From Sphingomonas sp. (GTDB taxonomy: Bacteria > Pseudomonadota > Alphaproteobacteria > Sphingomonadales > Sphingomonadaceae), in the NCBI GenBank assembly GCA_013001055.1, contig JABDNH010000019.1, positions 111,219 to 175,218 of the forward strand: DNA of 64,000 nt, given 5' to 3'. This document shows, in pieces, positions 42,971 to 51,094 of the stretch (position 1 is the first letter of the stretch; every line of letters begins with the position of its first letter). The notes below the pieces were generated by a model. That model was not told the origin of the DNA and made no database searches. It saw only the letters and a list, made by a program, of their open reading frames with translations. The position numbers and the translations under genes are program-made.

Positions 42971-44428
42971 ATGACAGTTAGCGTGGACATGGGGGCAGAC
43001 CCGCTGGGCAAGCGGGTCGCTATCGATCTGGAAGAGTTGCTCGCGACGCGATTGCTCGTGCAGGGCAATTCGGGGAGCGGGAAGTCGCATCTCTTGCGCC
43101 GCTTGCTCGAGCGCAGCGCGGGGCAGGTGCAGCAGGTCATCATCGATCCCGAGGGCGAATTCACCACGCTTGGCGACAAATATGGCCATGTCGCGATCGA
43201 GGCGGCCGAGCATAGCGAGAGCGAGATCGCCAAGCTCGCCGTGCGCATCCGCGAACATCGCCTGTCGGTGGTACTCAGCCTCGAAGGGCTGGAGACGGAC
43301 GGGCAGATGCGCTGCGCCGCCAGCTTCCTCAACGCATTATTCGATGCGCCGCGCGAGCATTGGTATCCCGCGCTGATCGTGGTCGATGAGGCGCAGATGT
43401 TCGCGCCTACCGGCGGCGGCGAAGTGCCTGAGGATGTGCGCCGCGCCAGCCTTTCGGCGATGACCAACCTGATGTGCCGCGGCCGCAAGCGCGGGCTCGC
43501 CGGCATCATCGCCACCCAGCGGCTCGCCAAGCTGGCAAAAAATGTCGCGGCGGAAGCCTCCAACTTCCTCATGGGCCGCACTTTCCTCGATATCGACATG
43601 GCGCGCGCCGCCGACCTGCTCGGCATGGAACGCCGCCAGGCCGAACAGATCCGCGATCTCGAACGCGGCCAATTCCTGGGCCTCGGCCCCGCCATCACGC
43701 GGCGGCCGCTAAAGGTGATGATCGGTTCGGTGGAGACAGGCCCGCGCGAGGGCACGCCGACGCTCATGCCGCTACCCGAACCATCCGAAAATGCCGAAAG
43801 CCTGCTGTTTGACGGCATCGAGGATGCGCCCGCGCCCACCCCGCCGCCAAAGCCAGAACCCAGGCCGCTGCCGTCCGAAGCGCTGATGGCCGAGCTCGCC
43901 GCCAGCGCCGCCGCCAAGCAGGCCGCGCCCAAAGAAAAGGCCCCTGCCAAATCGGACGACGAGATCGAAACCGTGGTGGCCGCCGCCTTGCGCGACATCG
44001 TCGAGGAAGAAGCGAGCGCCGGGCGCAATGCCTCTATCCTATTCCAGGATTTCACCGTGCGTTGCCGCATGGGCGGGATTGGCCTGCCGCCGCTGGATCT
44101 TGCCGGCTTCACCCGCCGACTGTCCGCGGCGCGCGCGGGCATTTTCGAGGCGCCCGACGGCGAATATGGTGAAGCGCTCGCGGTGGCCGAAGGGTTGCCC
44201 GAAGACATGCTCGGCCCCTATTTGCTCCTCGCCCGCGCCGCGCGTGACGGCGCGCCGAGCCCGAGCGATGAGGAACTCGCTGCCTGCTACGGCACCGCCA
44301 GCCTGGCGCGCGCCCGCCGCCTCATCGACTATATGGAAGAACGCGACCTCATCGTCGCCCGTACGGATCTGGGCGGCAAACGGAGCATTGCTATTCCGGC
44401 GCTAGGTTGGGCCACGGCGGCGGCCTAG
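42971..44428 (+). CDS. HerA-like ATPase (DUF87)
   Basis: The protein of about 485 residues starts at ATG 42971 (MTVSVDMGADPLGKR). Its HerA/FtsK-like ATPase core (about 1-270) has Walker A VQGNSGSGKSHLLRRLL and Walker B ALIVVDEAQMFAP, with the arginine-containing CRGRKRGLAGIIATQR. A proline and lysine-rich linker (about 290-350) leads to a C-terminal helical domain. Partner nucleases such as NurA or SIR2 seen with some HerA proteins are not adjacent, so it may be a housekeeping DNA-pumping ATPase of alphaproteobacteria. The first codon lacks a clear ribosome site. Confidence 0.82.
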   Translation: MTVSVDMGADPLGKRVAIDLEELLATRLLVQGNSGSGKSHLLRRLLERSAGQVQQVIIDPEGEFTTLGDKYGHVAIEAAEHSESEIAKLAVRIREHRLSVVLSLEGLETDGQMRCAASFLNALFDAPREHWYPALIVVDEAQMFAPTGGGEVPEDVRRASLSAMTNLMCRGRKRGLAGIIATQRLAKLAKNVAAEASNFLMGRTFLDIDMARAADLLGMERRQAEQIRDLERGQFLGLGPAITRRPLKVMIGSVETGPREGTPTLMPLPEPSENAESLLFDGIEDAPAPTPPPKPEPRPLPSEALMAELAASAAAKQAAPKEKAPAKSDDEIETVVAAALRDIVEEEASAGRNASILFQDFTVRCRMGGIGLPPLDLAGFTRRLSAARAGIFEAPDGEYGEALAVAEGLPEDMLGPYLLLARAARDGAPSPSDEELAACYGTASLARARRLIDYMEERDLIVARTDLGGKRSIAIPALGWATAAA

Positions 44429-44871
44429 TCCGCAAGGGCGTTGGCTAGCTCGTCGAGTGCAAGCGGCCAGTTTTCGGCATGCGCGTCACGCGATGCCTCG
44501 CTCACAAACCCCGAATGGTGCAGGTTCACAAGCGTGCCTTCGGCGACAGATTCCAGCGAAATTTTGAGGATCGTTTCCGCGCCTTGTGTTCCCACGTCGC
44601 TACCGTCGCCAGTCAACCATGTCATTTCAATCAGCCGCGCCTCATCCAGTGCGAGAAAGCGGCCGTAATGGGGGTGGCGCCCCCATTCTTCGCGATTGTA
44701 GAAAAAGAACGGACGCCCGGGTTCGGCTTGCATGGCCAAGGTGCCGGGTTGGGCAAACCAGCGGTCGAAGCCGATCGTCCATGCTTCGAACAGGAGTTCC
44801 GGCGATGTCGAAACGACTCTTTCGCAACTGCAGGCCAGCGGTCGCTTGTGGTGGTCCGGGCGCGGAATCAT
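44425..44871 (-). CDS. SRPBCC/AHSA1-domain protein
   Basis: The protein of about 148 residues from ATG 44871 (MIPRPDHHKRPL; an ATG at 44904 is an alternative) shows the helix-grip fold of the AHSA1 family: SPELLFEAWTIGFDRWFAQP at the start, GRFLALDEARLIEMTWLTG in the middle and GTLVNLHHSGF near the end. Members bind hydrophobic ligands or act as Hsp90 co-chaperone-like proteins; no specific role can be given. Its stop overlaps the HerA-like stop through a CTAG palindrome. Confidence 0.8.
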   Translation of the reverse strand: MIPRPDHHKRPLACSCERVVSTSPELLFEAWTIGFDRWFAQPGTLAMQAEPGRPFFFYNREEWGRHPHYGRFLALDEARLIEMTWLTGDGSDVGTQGAETILKISLESVAEGTLVNLHHSGFVSEASRDAHAENWPLALDELANALAD

Positions 44872-44917
44872 GTTGCGACGATAGTATCGCGAGCCGGACC
44901 ACACCGCAATTCGCGGC

Positions 44918-46732
44918 CTACTCCGCCGCCTGCTCCAGCTCCCTCTCGGCTGCCTGCCGCGTCCATAGCTCCGCGTAAATCCCGCCTTGCGCCATCAGCG
45001 CATCATGCGTCCCGCTCTCCGCGACCTTGCCGTCGTCGAGCACCACGATCTGGTCGGCGCCGACGATGGTGCTGAGGCGGTGGGCGATGACGATGCTGGT
45101 GCGTTTCTTCATCACATGGCTGAGCGTGTCCTGGATCGCTTCCTCGGTGCGGCTGTCGAGCGCGCTGGTGGCTTCGTCGAGGATCAGGATGGGCGGATCT
45201 TTCAAGAGCGTGCGCGCGATGGCGACGCGCTGCTTCTCGCCGCCCGATAGCTTGAGCCCGCGCTCGCCGACCTTGGTGTCGTATTTGTCGGGCAATATCT
45301 CGATGAAGCCGTCGATGCTGGCGCCCTTGGCGGCTTCGCGCACCGCGCCTTGGTCGGCATCTTCGCGGCCATAAGCGATATTGTATCCGATCGTGTCGTT
45401 GAACAGCACGGTATCTTGCGGGACGATGCCGATGACTTCGCGCAGGCTCTCCTGCGTAACGCCCGCGATATCTTGCCCGTCGATGCAGATCCGTCCCTCA
45501 CTGACATCGTAGAAGCGGTACATCAGCCGCGCGAGCGTGGACTTGCCCGCGCCCGATGGCCCCACCACCGCAAGGCTGGTGCCGGCGGGGATCGTGAAGC
45601 TCACGCCCTTCAAGATCTCGCGCCCGTCTTCGTAGGAGAAGCGCACGTTTTCGAACGCCACGTCGCCATCGTCGACGACCAGCGGCTTGGCGCCCGGCGC
45701 ATCTTCGATCTCGGCGGGCGTGTCGAGCAGCTCGAACATCTTTTCCATGTCGATCAGCCCCTGCTTGATCGAGCGATAGACCCAGCCGAGCATGTTCAGG
45801 GGCCGGAAAAGCTGGAGCAGCAGCGAATTGACAAGCACGACGTCGCCCGGCGTGAAGCGCCCGGTCGACCAGCCATAGACGGTGTAAGCCATCGCCCCGC
45901 CCAGCATGATTGTGGTGATGATCGCTTGCCCGGCATTGAGCCAGGCCAGGCTCGTCTCGGTCTTCACCGCGGCATTGGTATAATCGGTGATTGCCTTGTC
46001 GTAGCGCCTGGCCTCGCGCTCCTCCGCGCCGAAATATTTGACCGTCTCATAGTTTAGCAGGCTGTCGACCGCGCGCTGGGCGGCCTGCTGGTCGACCTCA
46101 TTCATCTCGCGCCGGATGGCGACGCGCCATTCGGTCACCATGCGCGTGAAGACGATATAGAGGGCGACCATCACCAGCGTGGCCGCGGTCAGACCCCAGC
46201 CAAACTGGACGGTGAAGATGATGCAAATGCCGGCAAGCTCGATGAAGGTCGGCGCGATGTTGAACAGCACGAAATAGAGCATACTGTCGATGCTCTTGGT
46301 GCCGCGCTCGACGATGCGCGTCAGGCTGCCGGTGCGCCGCTCCAGGTGAAAGCGGAGCGAAAGGCGGTGGATATGCCGGAACAGCCGCTGCGCCAGTTTG
46401 CGCGCCGCATTCTGGCCTACGCGTTCGAAAATCGCGTTGCGCAGCTGGTCCACCAGGGTCGAGAGGACGTATAATACGGCATAGCCCGCTACCGTGCCCG
46501 CCACGATGGTGAAGGCGGCATTCTCCACCGCCATGCCGTCGATGATCGCCTTGTAGGCAAAGGGGACGGTCAGAACCGCCGCCTTGCTCGCCAGCACCAG
46601 AAGGACCGCGATGACAACGCGTGCCTTCAGCGCGGGTTCGCCTCTCGGCCACAACATGGGGAGAAAACGCCATAGCGTCTTGAGGCTGCCGCCATCCTCT
46701 GAAGGTTTGGAAGAAGAGGAGCCGCGCGCCAT
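44918..46732 (-). CDS. atm1: Atm1/HMT1-type ABC exporter
   Basis: The half-transporter of about 604 residues from ATG 46732 (MARGSSSSKPSED) has six membrane helices (about 40-330) including the family segment SLRFHLERRTGSLTRIVERGTKSIDSM-like region (RTGSLTRIVERG). The nucleotide-binding domain has GPSGAGKST, a Q-loop GIVPQDTVLFND, KLSGGEKQRVAIARTLL, LILDEATSALD and VIAHRLST. NaAtm1 of Novosphingobium exports glutathione and glutathione-metal adducts, and this protein matches that length and style. It is divergent from the sigma-54 promoter region. Confidence 0.88.
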   Translation of the reverse strand: MARGSSSSKPSEDGGSLKTLWRFLPMLWPRGEPALKARVVIAVLLVLASKAAVLTVPFAYKAIIDGMAVENAAFTIVAGTVAGYAVLYVLSTLVDQLRNAIFERVGQNAARKLAQRLFRHIHRLSLRFHLERRTGSLTRIVERGTKSIDSMLYFVLFNIAPTFIELAGICIIFTVQFGWGLTAATLVMVALYIVFTRMVTEWRVAIRREMNEVDQQAAQRAVDSLLNYETVKYFGAEEREARRYDKAITDYTNAAVKTETSLAWLNAGQAIITTIMLGGAMAYTVYGWSTGRFTPGDVVLVNSLLLQLFRPLNMLGWVYRSIKQGLIDMEKMFELLDTPAEIEDAPGAKPLVVDDGDVAFENVRFSYEDGREILKGVSFTIPAGTSLAVVGPSGAGKSTLARLMYRFYDVSEGRICIDGQDIAGVTQESLREVIGIVPQDTVLFNDTIGYNIAYGREDADQGAVREAAKGASIDGFIEILPDKYDTKVGERGLKLSGGEKQRVAIARTLLKDPPILILDEATSALDSRTEEAIQDTLSHVMKKRTSIVIAHRLSTIVGADQIVVLDDGKVAESGTHDALMAQGGIYAELWTRQAAERELEQAAE

Positions 46733-46784
46733 TGCGCACAAAAGTAGGGTCGGCCACCGCTTCCCGCAAGATTTCCCGTTCATC

Positions 46785-46803
46785 GTTGGGAAAGTTTCCC
46801 AAC
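46785..46803. promoter_or_regulatory. Palindrome upstream of the sigma-54 promoter (candidate enhancer site)
   Basis: GTTGGGAAA-G-TTTCCCAAC is a perfect 9-bp inverted repeat around one central base. It lies about 75-90 bp before the -24 element of the promoter at 46877, the distance at which sigma-54 enhancer-binding proteins usually bind. Further TTTCCC/GGAAA blocks occur at about 46771-46777 and 46812-46817. Equally near the start of the divergent Atm1-type gene, it could serve both sides. Confidence 0.55.
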
Positions 46804-46876
46804 CCTTCGCAGGAAATCCCACCAATGCCGCACCGCTAAAAAGCCTTCTGACTGATAAATAACGACTTTTTCAAAC

Positions 46877-46892
46877 TGGCACGGCTGTTGCA
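46877..46892 (+). promoter_or_regulatory. Sigma-54 (RpoN) promoter for the small peptide-pspC operon
   Basis: TGGCACG (46877-46883), N4, TTGCA (46888-46892) matches the -24/-12 consensus TGGCACG-N4-TTGCW completely. Initiation is expected about 12 nt after the -12 GC, near 46903. Phage-shock operons in enterobacteria are transcribed by sigma-54 with PspF, so a consensus RpoN promoter ahead of pspC is functionally coherent. No pspF gene is present in the window. Confidence 0.85.
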
Positions 46893-46902
46893 ATGTGTAT
46901 GG

Positions 46903-46921
46903 CGAGCCCGAACGGGGCTCG
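46903..46921 (+). other. Hairpin at the predicted 5' end of the pspC operon mRNA
   Basis: CGAGCCC (46903-46909), loop GAACG, GGGCTCG (46915-46921) is a perfect 7-bp stem beginning at the expected transcription start of the sigma-54 promoter and ending 5 nt before the AAGGAG of the 36-residue peptide gene. It may protect the 5' end from decay or regulate initiation of translation. It has no T run, so it is not a terminator. Confidence 0.55.
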
Positions 46922-46940
46922 ACAAAAAGGAGAAGAGACA

Positions 46941-47051
46941 ATGTTTGCCCAGGTTTCCAACGCTCGCGAAATGATCATCACGGTCGCTGCATCGCTGTTC
47001 GCCGCGTACATCTTCGTTGGTTCGACTGTCGGCGCAACGCTGATCGCCTAA
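46941..47051 (+). CDS. 36-residue single-span membrane peptide
   Basis: ATG 46941 follows AAGGAG (46927-46932) at ideal spacing. The product MFAQVSNAREMI... is one hydrophobic helix (ITVAASLFAAYIFVG) with a short polar N-terminus and an SxVGATLIA tail. It is the first gene behind the sigma-54 promoter and precedes pspC by 35 nt. It may be a Psp-type membrane adaptor, analogous in context to PspB/PspD but without visible homology. The short length means it is easily left unannotated. Confidence 0.78.
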   Translation: MFAQVSNAREMIITVAASLFAAYIFVGSTVGATLIA

Positions 47052-47086
47052 GCCGATTACAACCCGACCTCGATCAAGGAGAAGAA

Positions 47087-47275
47087 ATGTCCAATCGTTA
47101 TGTTCTGAACCCCAATGAGGGGAAAATCATGGGCGTGGCCGCAGGTCTTGCGGACTACACCGGATGGGATCCGCTGCTGATCCGTCTCGGCTTTGTCGCC
47201 ACGCTCCTCGTCACCGGGCCGATCGCCATCCTGTTCTACATTCTCACCGGCTGGCTTGCCCCCAACAAGGGATAA
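47087..47275 (+). CDS. pspC: PspC-domain protein
   Basis: The 62-residue protein starts at ATG 47087 after AAGGAG. It is a minimal PspC domain: YVLNPNEGKIMGVAAGLADYTGWDPLLIRL, then a membrane helix and the end YILTGWLAPNKG. PspC senses secretin or membrane stress and controls the phage-shock response in enterobacteria. Here it lies behind a sigma-54 promoter with a tiny membrane peptide and no pspA, so it is probably a reduced envelope-stress unit. A strong terminator follows. Confidence 0.88.
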   Translation: MSNRYVLNPNEGKIMGVAAGLADYTGWDPLLIRLGFVATLLVTGPIAILFYILTGWLAPNKG

Positions 47276-47278
47276 GGC

Positions 47279-47306
47279 GCGGGGCACCACGGGGCCCCGC
47301 CCTTTT
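47279..47306 (+). terminator. Rho-independent terminator after pspC
   Basis: GCGGGGC (47279-47285) pairs with GCCCCGC (47294-47300) across an 8-nt loop and is followed by CCTTTT. It ends the pspC transcript just before the convergent SLC13-type gene. Confidence 0.8.
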
Positions 47307-47338
47307 CCATCTGCCCATCCGGTTCGAAAATCGGGCGC

Positions 47339-49123
47339 TTAGAGCCCGTATGTGATCGACAGGATGGCCGACAGGCTGGCAGTCATCAGGACAACCAGCG
47401 GAATTCCCGTCTTCAGATAATCGTTAAACTTGTAATCGCCCTCGGCCATGATCAGCATGTTGGTCTGGTAGGCAATCGGGGTCGCGTAGCACAGGTTGCA
47501 GCCGAACAGGACGGCGAGCACCAGCGGCTCCACCGGTAGCTGCAGTTGTCCCGCCAAGGCAAAGGCGATGGGCGTGCCCACTGCCGCCGCCGTCGCGTTC
47601 GACGCGAAGTTGGTCAGCAAAGTCACGAACAGCATGATCAGGCTGAGCACCAGCCATCCCGGTGCACCTTCCATGCCCGCGCCCAATAATTCCCCGAGAT
47701 ACTGCGCCGCACCGCTTTGGAAGATGAGCGCCCCGATGGCGATCGATGCGGCGACCAGAACGATGACCTTGGCCGAAAGCGCGCGCCCCACTTTGTCGAA
47801 GTGCACGCATCCGGTGATGAACATCGCAATCGCCCCAGCCAGCGAGCTGATCGCGATGGGTACGAAGCCGAGCGTTGCGGCGAGTACGGCAGTCCCCATG
47901 ATGGCGACGGCGGTTAGCGCCTTCGATGTGCGCGGCAGGGGCTTGGCCCCGTCCAGCATGAGCAGCGCTTCGGCCTGCGCAAATTCCTGCAACGCGCTCT
48001 CGCGACCCAGGATCAGCAAGATGTCGCCTTCGGCAAGCCTCGCTTCGGCGCTTCTCTCACGGGGGGCGGCGAAGCTGCGCGTCGGGGCCTGCGACACGCC
48101 CAGCACGGCGACGCCCTCAAGCCCCGCTGTTTGCAACGTACGCCCGACAAGGCGGCTATCTGCACTGATCGCCATTTCCGCCTCGATCAGATCCTCGCCC
48201 ATGCTCGAGGCTTCTCGCTCGATCCTCTCGATCAGCCAACGGGGAGCTGCCGTCGCGCTTAGCTTTCGCGCGCCTTCGCGCAGCGCTTCGGCAGTGGCCG
48301 ATACAGCGACGCGGGTGCGCGCTTCCAGAATGTTGACAGAGCGCAGGAAGCTGAAGCCTTCCGGCAACCGCTCGATCAACTCATCGCCCGTCTTGCCGAG
48401 CAGGCCGCCGCCGTCACCAATGCGAAGAGACGCGATGAATTCGCGAGGATCTTGGCCGGCTTCGGGGCTGTTGTCTGGCAGCAGGCGCGGCATCACCAGC
48501 CAGATATATGGCAGGCAAATCAGCGCTGCCATCATCACGATGGGCGTAAAATGAAAAATGTCCATTTCGGGCAGCCCGAGGTCGGCCGCGATCGAGACGA
48601 CGAGCAGGTTGGTCGACGTGCCGATGGTGGTCGCCATGCCGCCGATCAGGATCGCGGCATTCAAGGGGATGAGCGTCTTGGATGCAGGCATCGCGCCTCC
48701 CTGCGCCAACTGGACCATTATCGGGATGAGCAGAACCAGCACCGGCGTATCGTTGACCACCATCGAAGCACCCATCGCGAGCCCGAGCGTGACAAGCAGC
48801 CCAAGATGCGGCCCGATTCGGAAGACACTGGCGAGCGCCCGCGCAGCGGGTTGCAATGCGCCCGTGACGACCAGTCCGCGGCCCATCACCATCAGTGCGA
48901 CGATGGTGATCAGGGCGGTATGGCCAAAGCCCTGGAAGGCGAGCGCGATACCTTCCTTGGGCGCCATGCCGGGGATGGGCAGGAAATAGAGCATCAGCGC
49001 GATCACGCCGATGGTGAACAGCGAGATGATCTCGACACGAAAGCGGTTGCTGGCGAAGGCCACGAACATGCCGGTCGCGACAAGCATGGCTAGGGCGGCA
49101 TGCAGGCTCGGTAGGCCGATCAT
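47339..49123 (-). CDS. SLC13/DASS-type permease with internal TrkA-C (RCK_C) domains
   Basis: The 594-residue carrier has two membrane halves (about 1-210 and 395-594) of the ArsB/NhaD/DASS superfamily, with the family-style GGMATTIGTSTNLLV and NFASNATAAAVGTPIAFAL hairpin motifs. Between them lies a soluble insert of about 180 residues with two RCK_C-like domains (SADSRLVGRTLQTAGLEGVAVLGVSQ, LAEGDILLILGRESALQEF). Members move sulfate, dicarboxylates or other anions with Na+. The substrate is not predictable. It is convergent with pspC. Confidence 0.85.
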   Translation of the reverse strand: MIGLPSLHAALAMLVATGMFVAFASNRFRVEIISLFTIGVIALMLYFLPIPGMAPKEGIALAFQGFGHTALITIVALMVMGRGLVVTGALQPAARALASVFRIGPHLGLLVTLGLAMGASMVVNDTPVLVLLIPIMVQLAQGGAMPASKTLIPLNAAILIGGMATTIGTSTNLLVVSIAADLGLPEMDIFHFTPIVMMAALICLPYIWLVMPRLLPDNSPEAGQDPREFIASLRIGDGGGLLGKTGDELIERLPEGFSFLRSVNILEARTRVAVSATAEALREGARKLSATAAPRWLIERIEREASSMGEDLIEAEMAISADSRLVGRTLQTAGLEGVAVLGVSQAPTRSFAAPRERSAEARLAEGDILLILGRESALQEFAQAEALLMLDGAKPLPRTSKALTAVAIMGTAVLAATLGFVPIAISSLAGAIAMFITGCVHFDKVGRALSAKVIVLVAASIAIGALIFQSGAAQYLGELLGAGMEGAPGWLVLSLIMLFVTLLTNFASNATAAAVGTPIAFALAGQLQLPVEPLVLAVLFGCNLCYATPIAYQTNMLIMAEGDYKFNDYLKTGIPLVVLMTASLSAILSITYGL

Positions 49124-49317
49124 CGTTCCGTCCCTCTCACGACAGCGATGTTAGGGCGGCAAGCGGCACGGAAACAAGCCGTTTTCTGCTGCTCGCCATA
49201 CACCGCACTTTGCATGTCTTGCACAATCGCTCCGACAGGCCGACAATAGACACCAAGTTTGAAGCAACCCAACTGGCTTTGACAGGTTGGTCTGGAAAGA
49301 ATGACAAGGAGTGCCTT

Positions 49318-49470
49318 ATGCATAAAGAAGGCGACGAAATTCACGTCACGGAAGAGGAAGCCACAGCGGCCAAGGGGCACCAGCACCTCCGCTACATTCT
49401 CGGTATCTCGTTATTCCTGATCGTGATCGCGATGTCGATTGTCTGGATCATTCCTGCGCTCCAGACCTAA
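49318..49470 (+). CDS. 50-residue single-span membrane protein
   Basis: ATG 49318 follows AAGGAG by a normal gap. The product begins MHKEGDEIHVTEEEATAAKGH, an acidic-histidine-rich N-terminus, followed by one membrane helix (LGISLFLIVIAMSIVWIIPAL). It is conserved in style with small proteins of sphingomonads, but no function is known. It is transcribed alone, divergently from the SLC13-type gene, with about 190 bp of upstream sequence holding CCAAC/GTTGG symmetry near 49268-49289. Confidence 0.7.
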   Translation: MHKEGDEIHVTEEEATAAKGHQHLRYILGISLFLIVIAMSIVWIIPALQT

Positions 49471-49578
49471 GAACTCATAACGAAGATCGGGTCATCACCG
49501 GCCTTGCCGCCGAATCCGATGCTTCATGCAGTGCCCGCGACAATGTTGCCGTCATTTCGCTCGGGCCAAGACAAAGAT

Positions 49579-49611
49579 AGGGCGCCGCCGGGAAATTCCC
49601 GACGGCGCCCT
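49579..49611 (-). terminator. Long perfect hairpin downstream of the FAS1 lipoprotein gene
   Basis: AGGGCGCCG (49579-49587) with CCGGGAAATTCCCG and CGGCGCCCT (49603-49611) form a very stable stem of about 15 bp with one mismatch. It lies 56 nt past the FAS1 stop and can serve convergent transcription from both sides. A strong T run is lacking on either side, so bidirectional termination is likely but not certain. Confidence 0.65.
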
Positions 49612-49666
49612 GATCCGGTCAAGTCCGGTGAGCGGACCGGCCTCGCGCCGGATATAACTTGGCCAA

Positions 49667-50248
49667 TTACGATGCGGGCATCAGCACCGTATCGATGACA
49701 TGAATAACGCCGTTCGAGGCATCGACATCGGTCGTCACGACCGTTGCGGTGCCGCCATTGGCATCAGTCAGAACGACATTGCCGTCGACGAGATTGGCAG
49801 TCAGCGTGCCACCCGAAACGGTGGTTAGCTCGACGCCTTCTTCACCGGCTTGCTCAAGCAGGGTGACGAGGTCGCTCGACATCGTTTCGCCGGCGACCAC
49901 GTGATAGGTCAGGATACCGGCGAGCTGGCTCTGGTTTTCGGCAGCGGTCAGCGTCTCGAGCGTGCCTTCGGGCAGCTTGGCGAACGCATCGTTGGTGGGG
50001 GCGAACACGGTGAACGGACCGTCGCCGTTCAGCGTTTCCACAAGACCACCGGCTTGTACCGCGGTCACCAGAGTCGAGAAATCTTCATTGTCTTGCGCGA
50101 CCGAAACGATCGTGCCGGGCTCTTCTTCCATCATCGAGGTGTCATCGACGGCGGTTTCGTTCTCGACCATGGTGTCGTCAGCGGTTTCACCGCATGCGCC
50201 AAGCGCCAGCGTCGAACTCGCCATGATTGCGATAATTGTCTTTTTCAC
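49667..50248 (-). CDS. Fasciclin (FAS1) domain lipoprotein
   Basis: The 193-residue lipoprotein starts MKKTIIAIMASSTLALGAC (lipobox LGAC, lipidated Cys19). An acidic linker is followed by one FAS1 domain (about 46-193), with the H1 motif GPFTVFAPTNDAFAKLP, ILTYHVVAG and the H2-type GVIHVIDTVLMP. FAS1 domains mediate adhesion or matrix contacts. A candidate EcfG-type stress promoter lies upstream, which fits the frequent induction of such lipoproteins in stress. Confidence 0.92.
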   Translation of the reverse strand: MKKTIIAIMASSTLALGACGETADDTMVENETAVDDTSMMEEEPGTIVSVAQDNEDFSTLVTAVQAGGLVETLNGDGPFTVFAPTNDAFAKLPEGTLETLTAAENQSQLAGILTYHVVAGETMSSDLVTLLEQAGEEGVELTTVSGGTLTANLVDGNVVLTDANGGTATVVTTDVDASNGVIHVIDTVLMPAS

Positions 50249-50299
50249 GGGATTAATCCTCCAAGGAAGTGTTCTGCTATTGGGAAGCTACGCTGGAAT

Positions 50300-50325
50300 A
50301 ACCCACCAGATGCCGCCCGCGTTCC
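50300..50325 (-). promoter_or_regulatory. Candidate EcfG-type promoter of the FAS1 lipoprotein gene
   Basis: On the minus strand GGAAC (50325-50321), 18 nt, GTT (50302-50300) resembles the general-stress consensus GGAAC-N16/17-CGTT of alphaproteobacterial EcfG sigma factors, with one mismatch at the C. Initiation would fall about 40 nt before the ATG at 50248. Consensus match only. Confidence 0.4.
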
Positions 50326-50455
50326 AAATACGGACCAAAACAGGGGGTGGCCCGTGCGCGAGCGTCGGCAGATGCCGTAAATCGCACGCCGCCCGTAAGC
50401 GGCAGGACGCGCCGATACGGCTTGCCTGACACCCATTTCTCTCCGACAAGGAGGG

Positions 50456-51094
50456 ATGAACGAGCCTAACTTCCTCCCTGAGGACCGTCGCCTGGGTCTC
50501 CTGTCGCGTCTGGTCTGGTGGCTGTTGATCCGTTTGTACAAGGGGTTGGGGTGGCGCGCCGTCGGCGACATGCCGGACGCCCCCAAGTTCGTGATCGCCG
50601 GTGCCTCGCACACGTCCAACTGGGACTTCATGGTATTTCTGGGCACGGTGCATGCCAAAGGGGTGCGACCGCGCTTCATCGGCAAGCAGAGTCTTTTCAA
50701 ATGGCCACTTCGCGGATTCATGCGCGACATGGGCGGCATCCCGGTCGATCGCTCGAAACGCGCCGATCTGGTCCGCCAGGTCACCGATGCGTTCGACCGC
50801 CACCAGGATTTCAAGCTGATCATCGCCATCGAAGGAACGCGTTCGCCGACCGAAAAATGGCGTACGGGCTTTTACCACATCGCCATGGCGGCCGACGTTC
50901 CGATCGTTTGCGCGGGCCCCGATTATGATCATAAGCTCGGCGTGATCGGCCCCATCATTCATCCCACGGGGGATTACGAGGCCGACATGGCACCCGCGTT
51001 CGAGTTTTTTAAGAGGCTTAGGCCGAGGCACCCCGAAAATGCCCTGTTCCCGGATGGCGGCCCTTTCAGCGATGAACCGCACGGCATCGAATGA
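50456..51094 (+). CDS. Lysophospholipid acyltransferase (PlsC-like)
   Basis: The 212-residue protein has the acyltransferase motifs ASHTSNWDFMVF (HxxxxD-like block I), FIGKQSLFKWP, GGIPVDRSKR and IIAIEGTRSPTEKWRTGFYHIA (block III). PlsC-like enzymes acylate lysophosphatidate or related lipids at the inner membrane. An AAGGAGG-like site precedes ATG 50456. It overlaps the next lipoprotein gene by 4 nt. The exact acceptor (lysophosphatidate or another lipid) is not determined. Confidence 0.88.
   Translation: MNEPNFLPEDRRLGLLSRLVWWLLIRLYKGLGWRAVGDMPDAPKFVIAGASHTSNWDFMVFLGTVHAKGVRPRFIGKQSLFKWPLRGFMRDMGGIPVDRSKRADLVRQVTDAFDRHQDFKLIIAIEGTRSPTEKWRTGFYHIAMAADVPIVCAGPDYDHKLGVIGPIIHPTGDYEADMAPAFEFFKRLRPRHPENALFPDGGPFSDEPHGIE

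Noticed and set aside
47317..47345. A GGTTCGAAAATC stretch resembling a tRNA T-loop
   Set aside because: No acceptor, D or anticodon arms can be folded around it.
50249..50455. A possible RNA gene or small ORF in the 207-bp gap between the FAS1 and acyltransferase genes
   Set aside because: Only promoter-like sequence and scattered short symmetries were seen; no convincing frame with a ribosome site.
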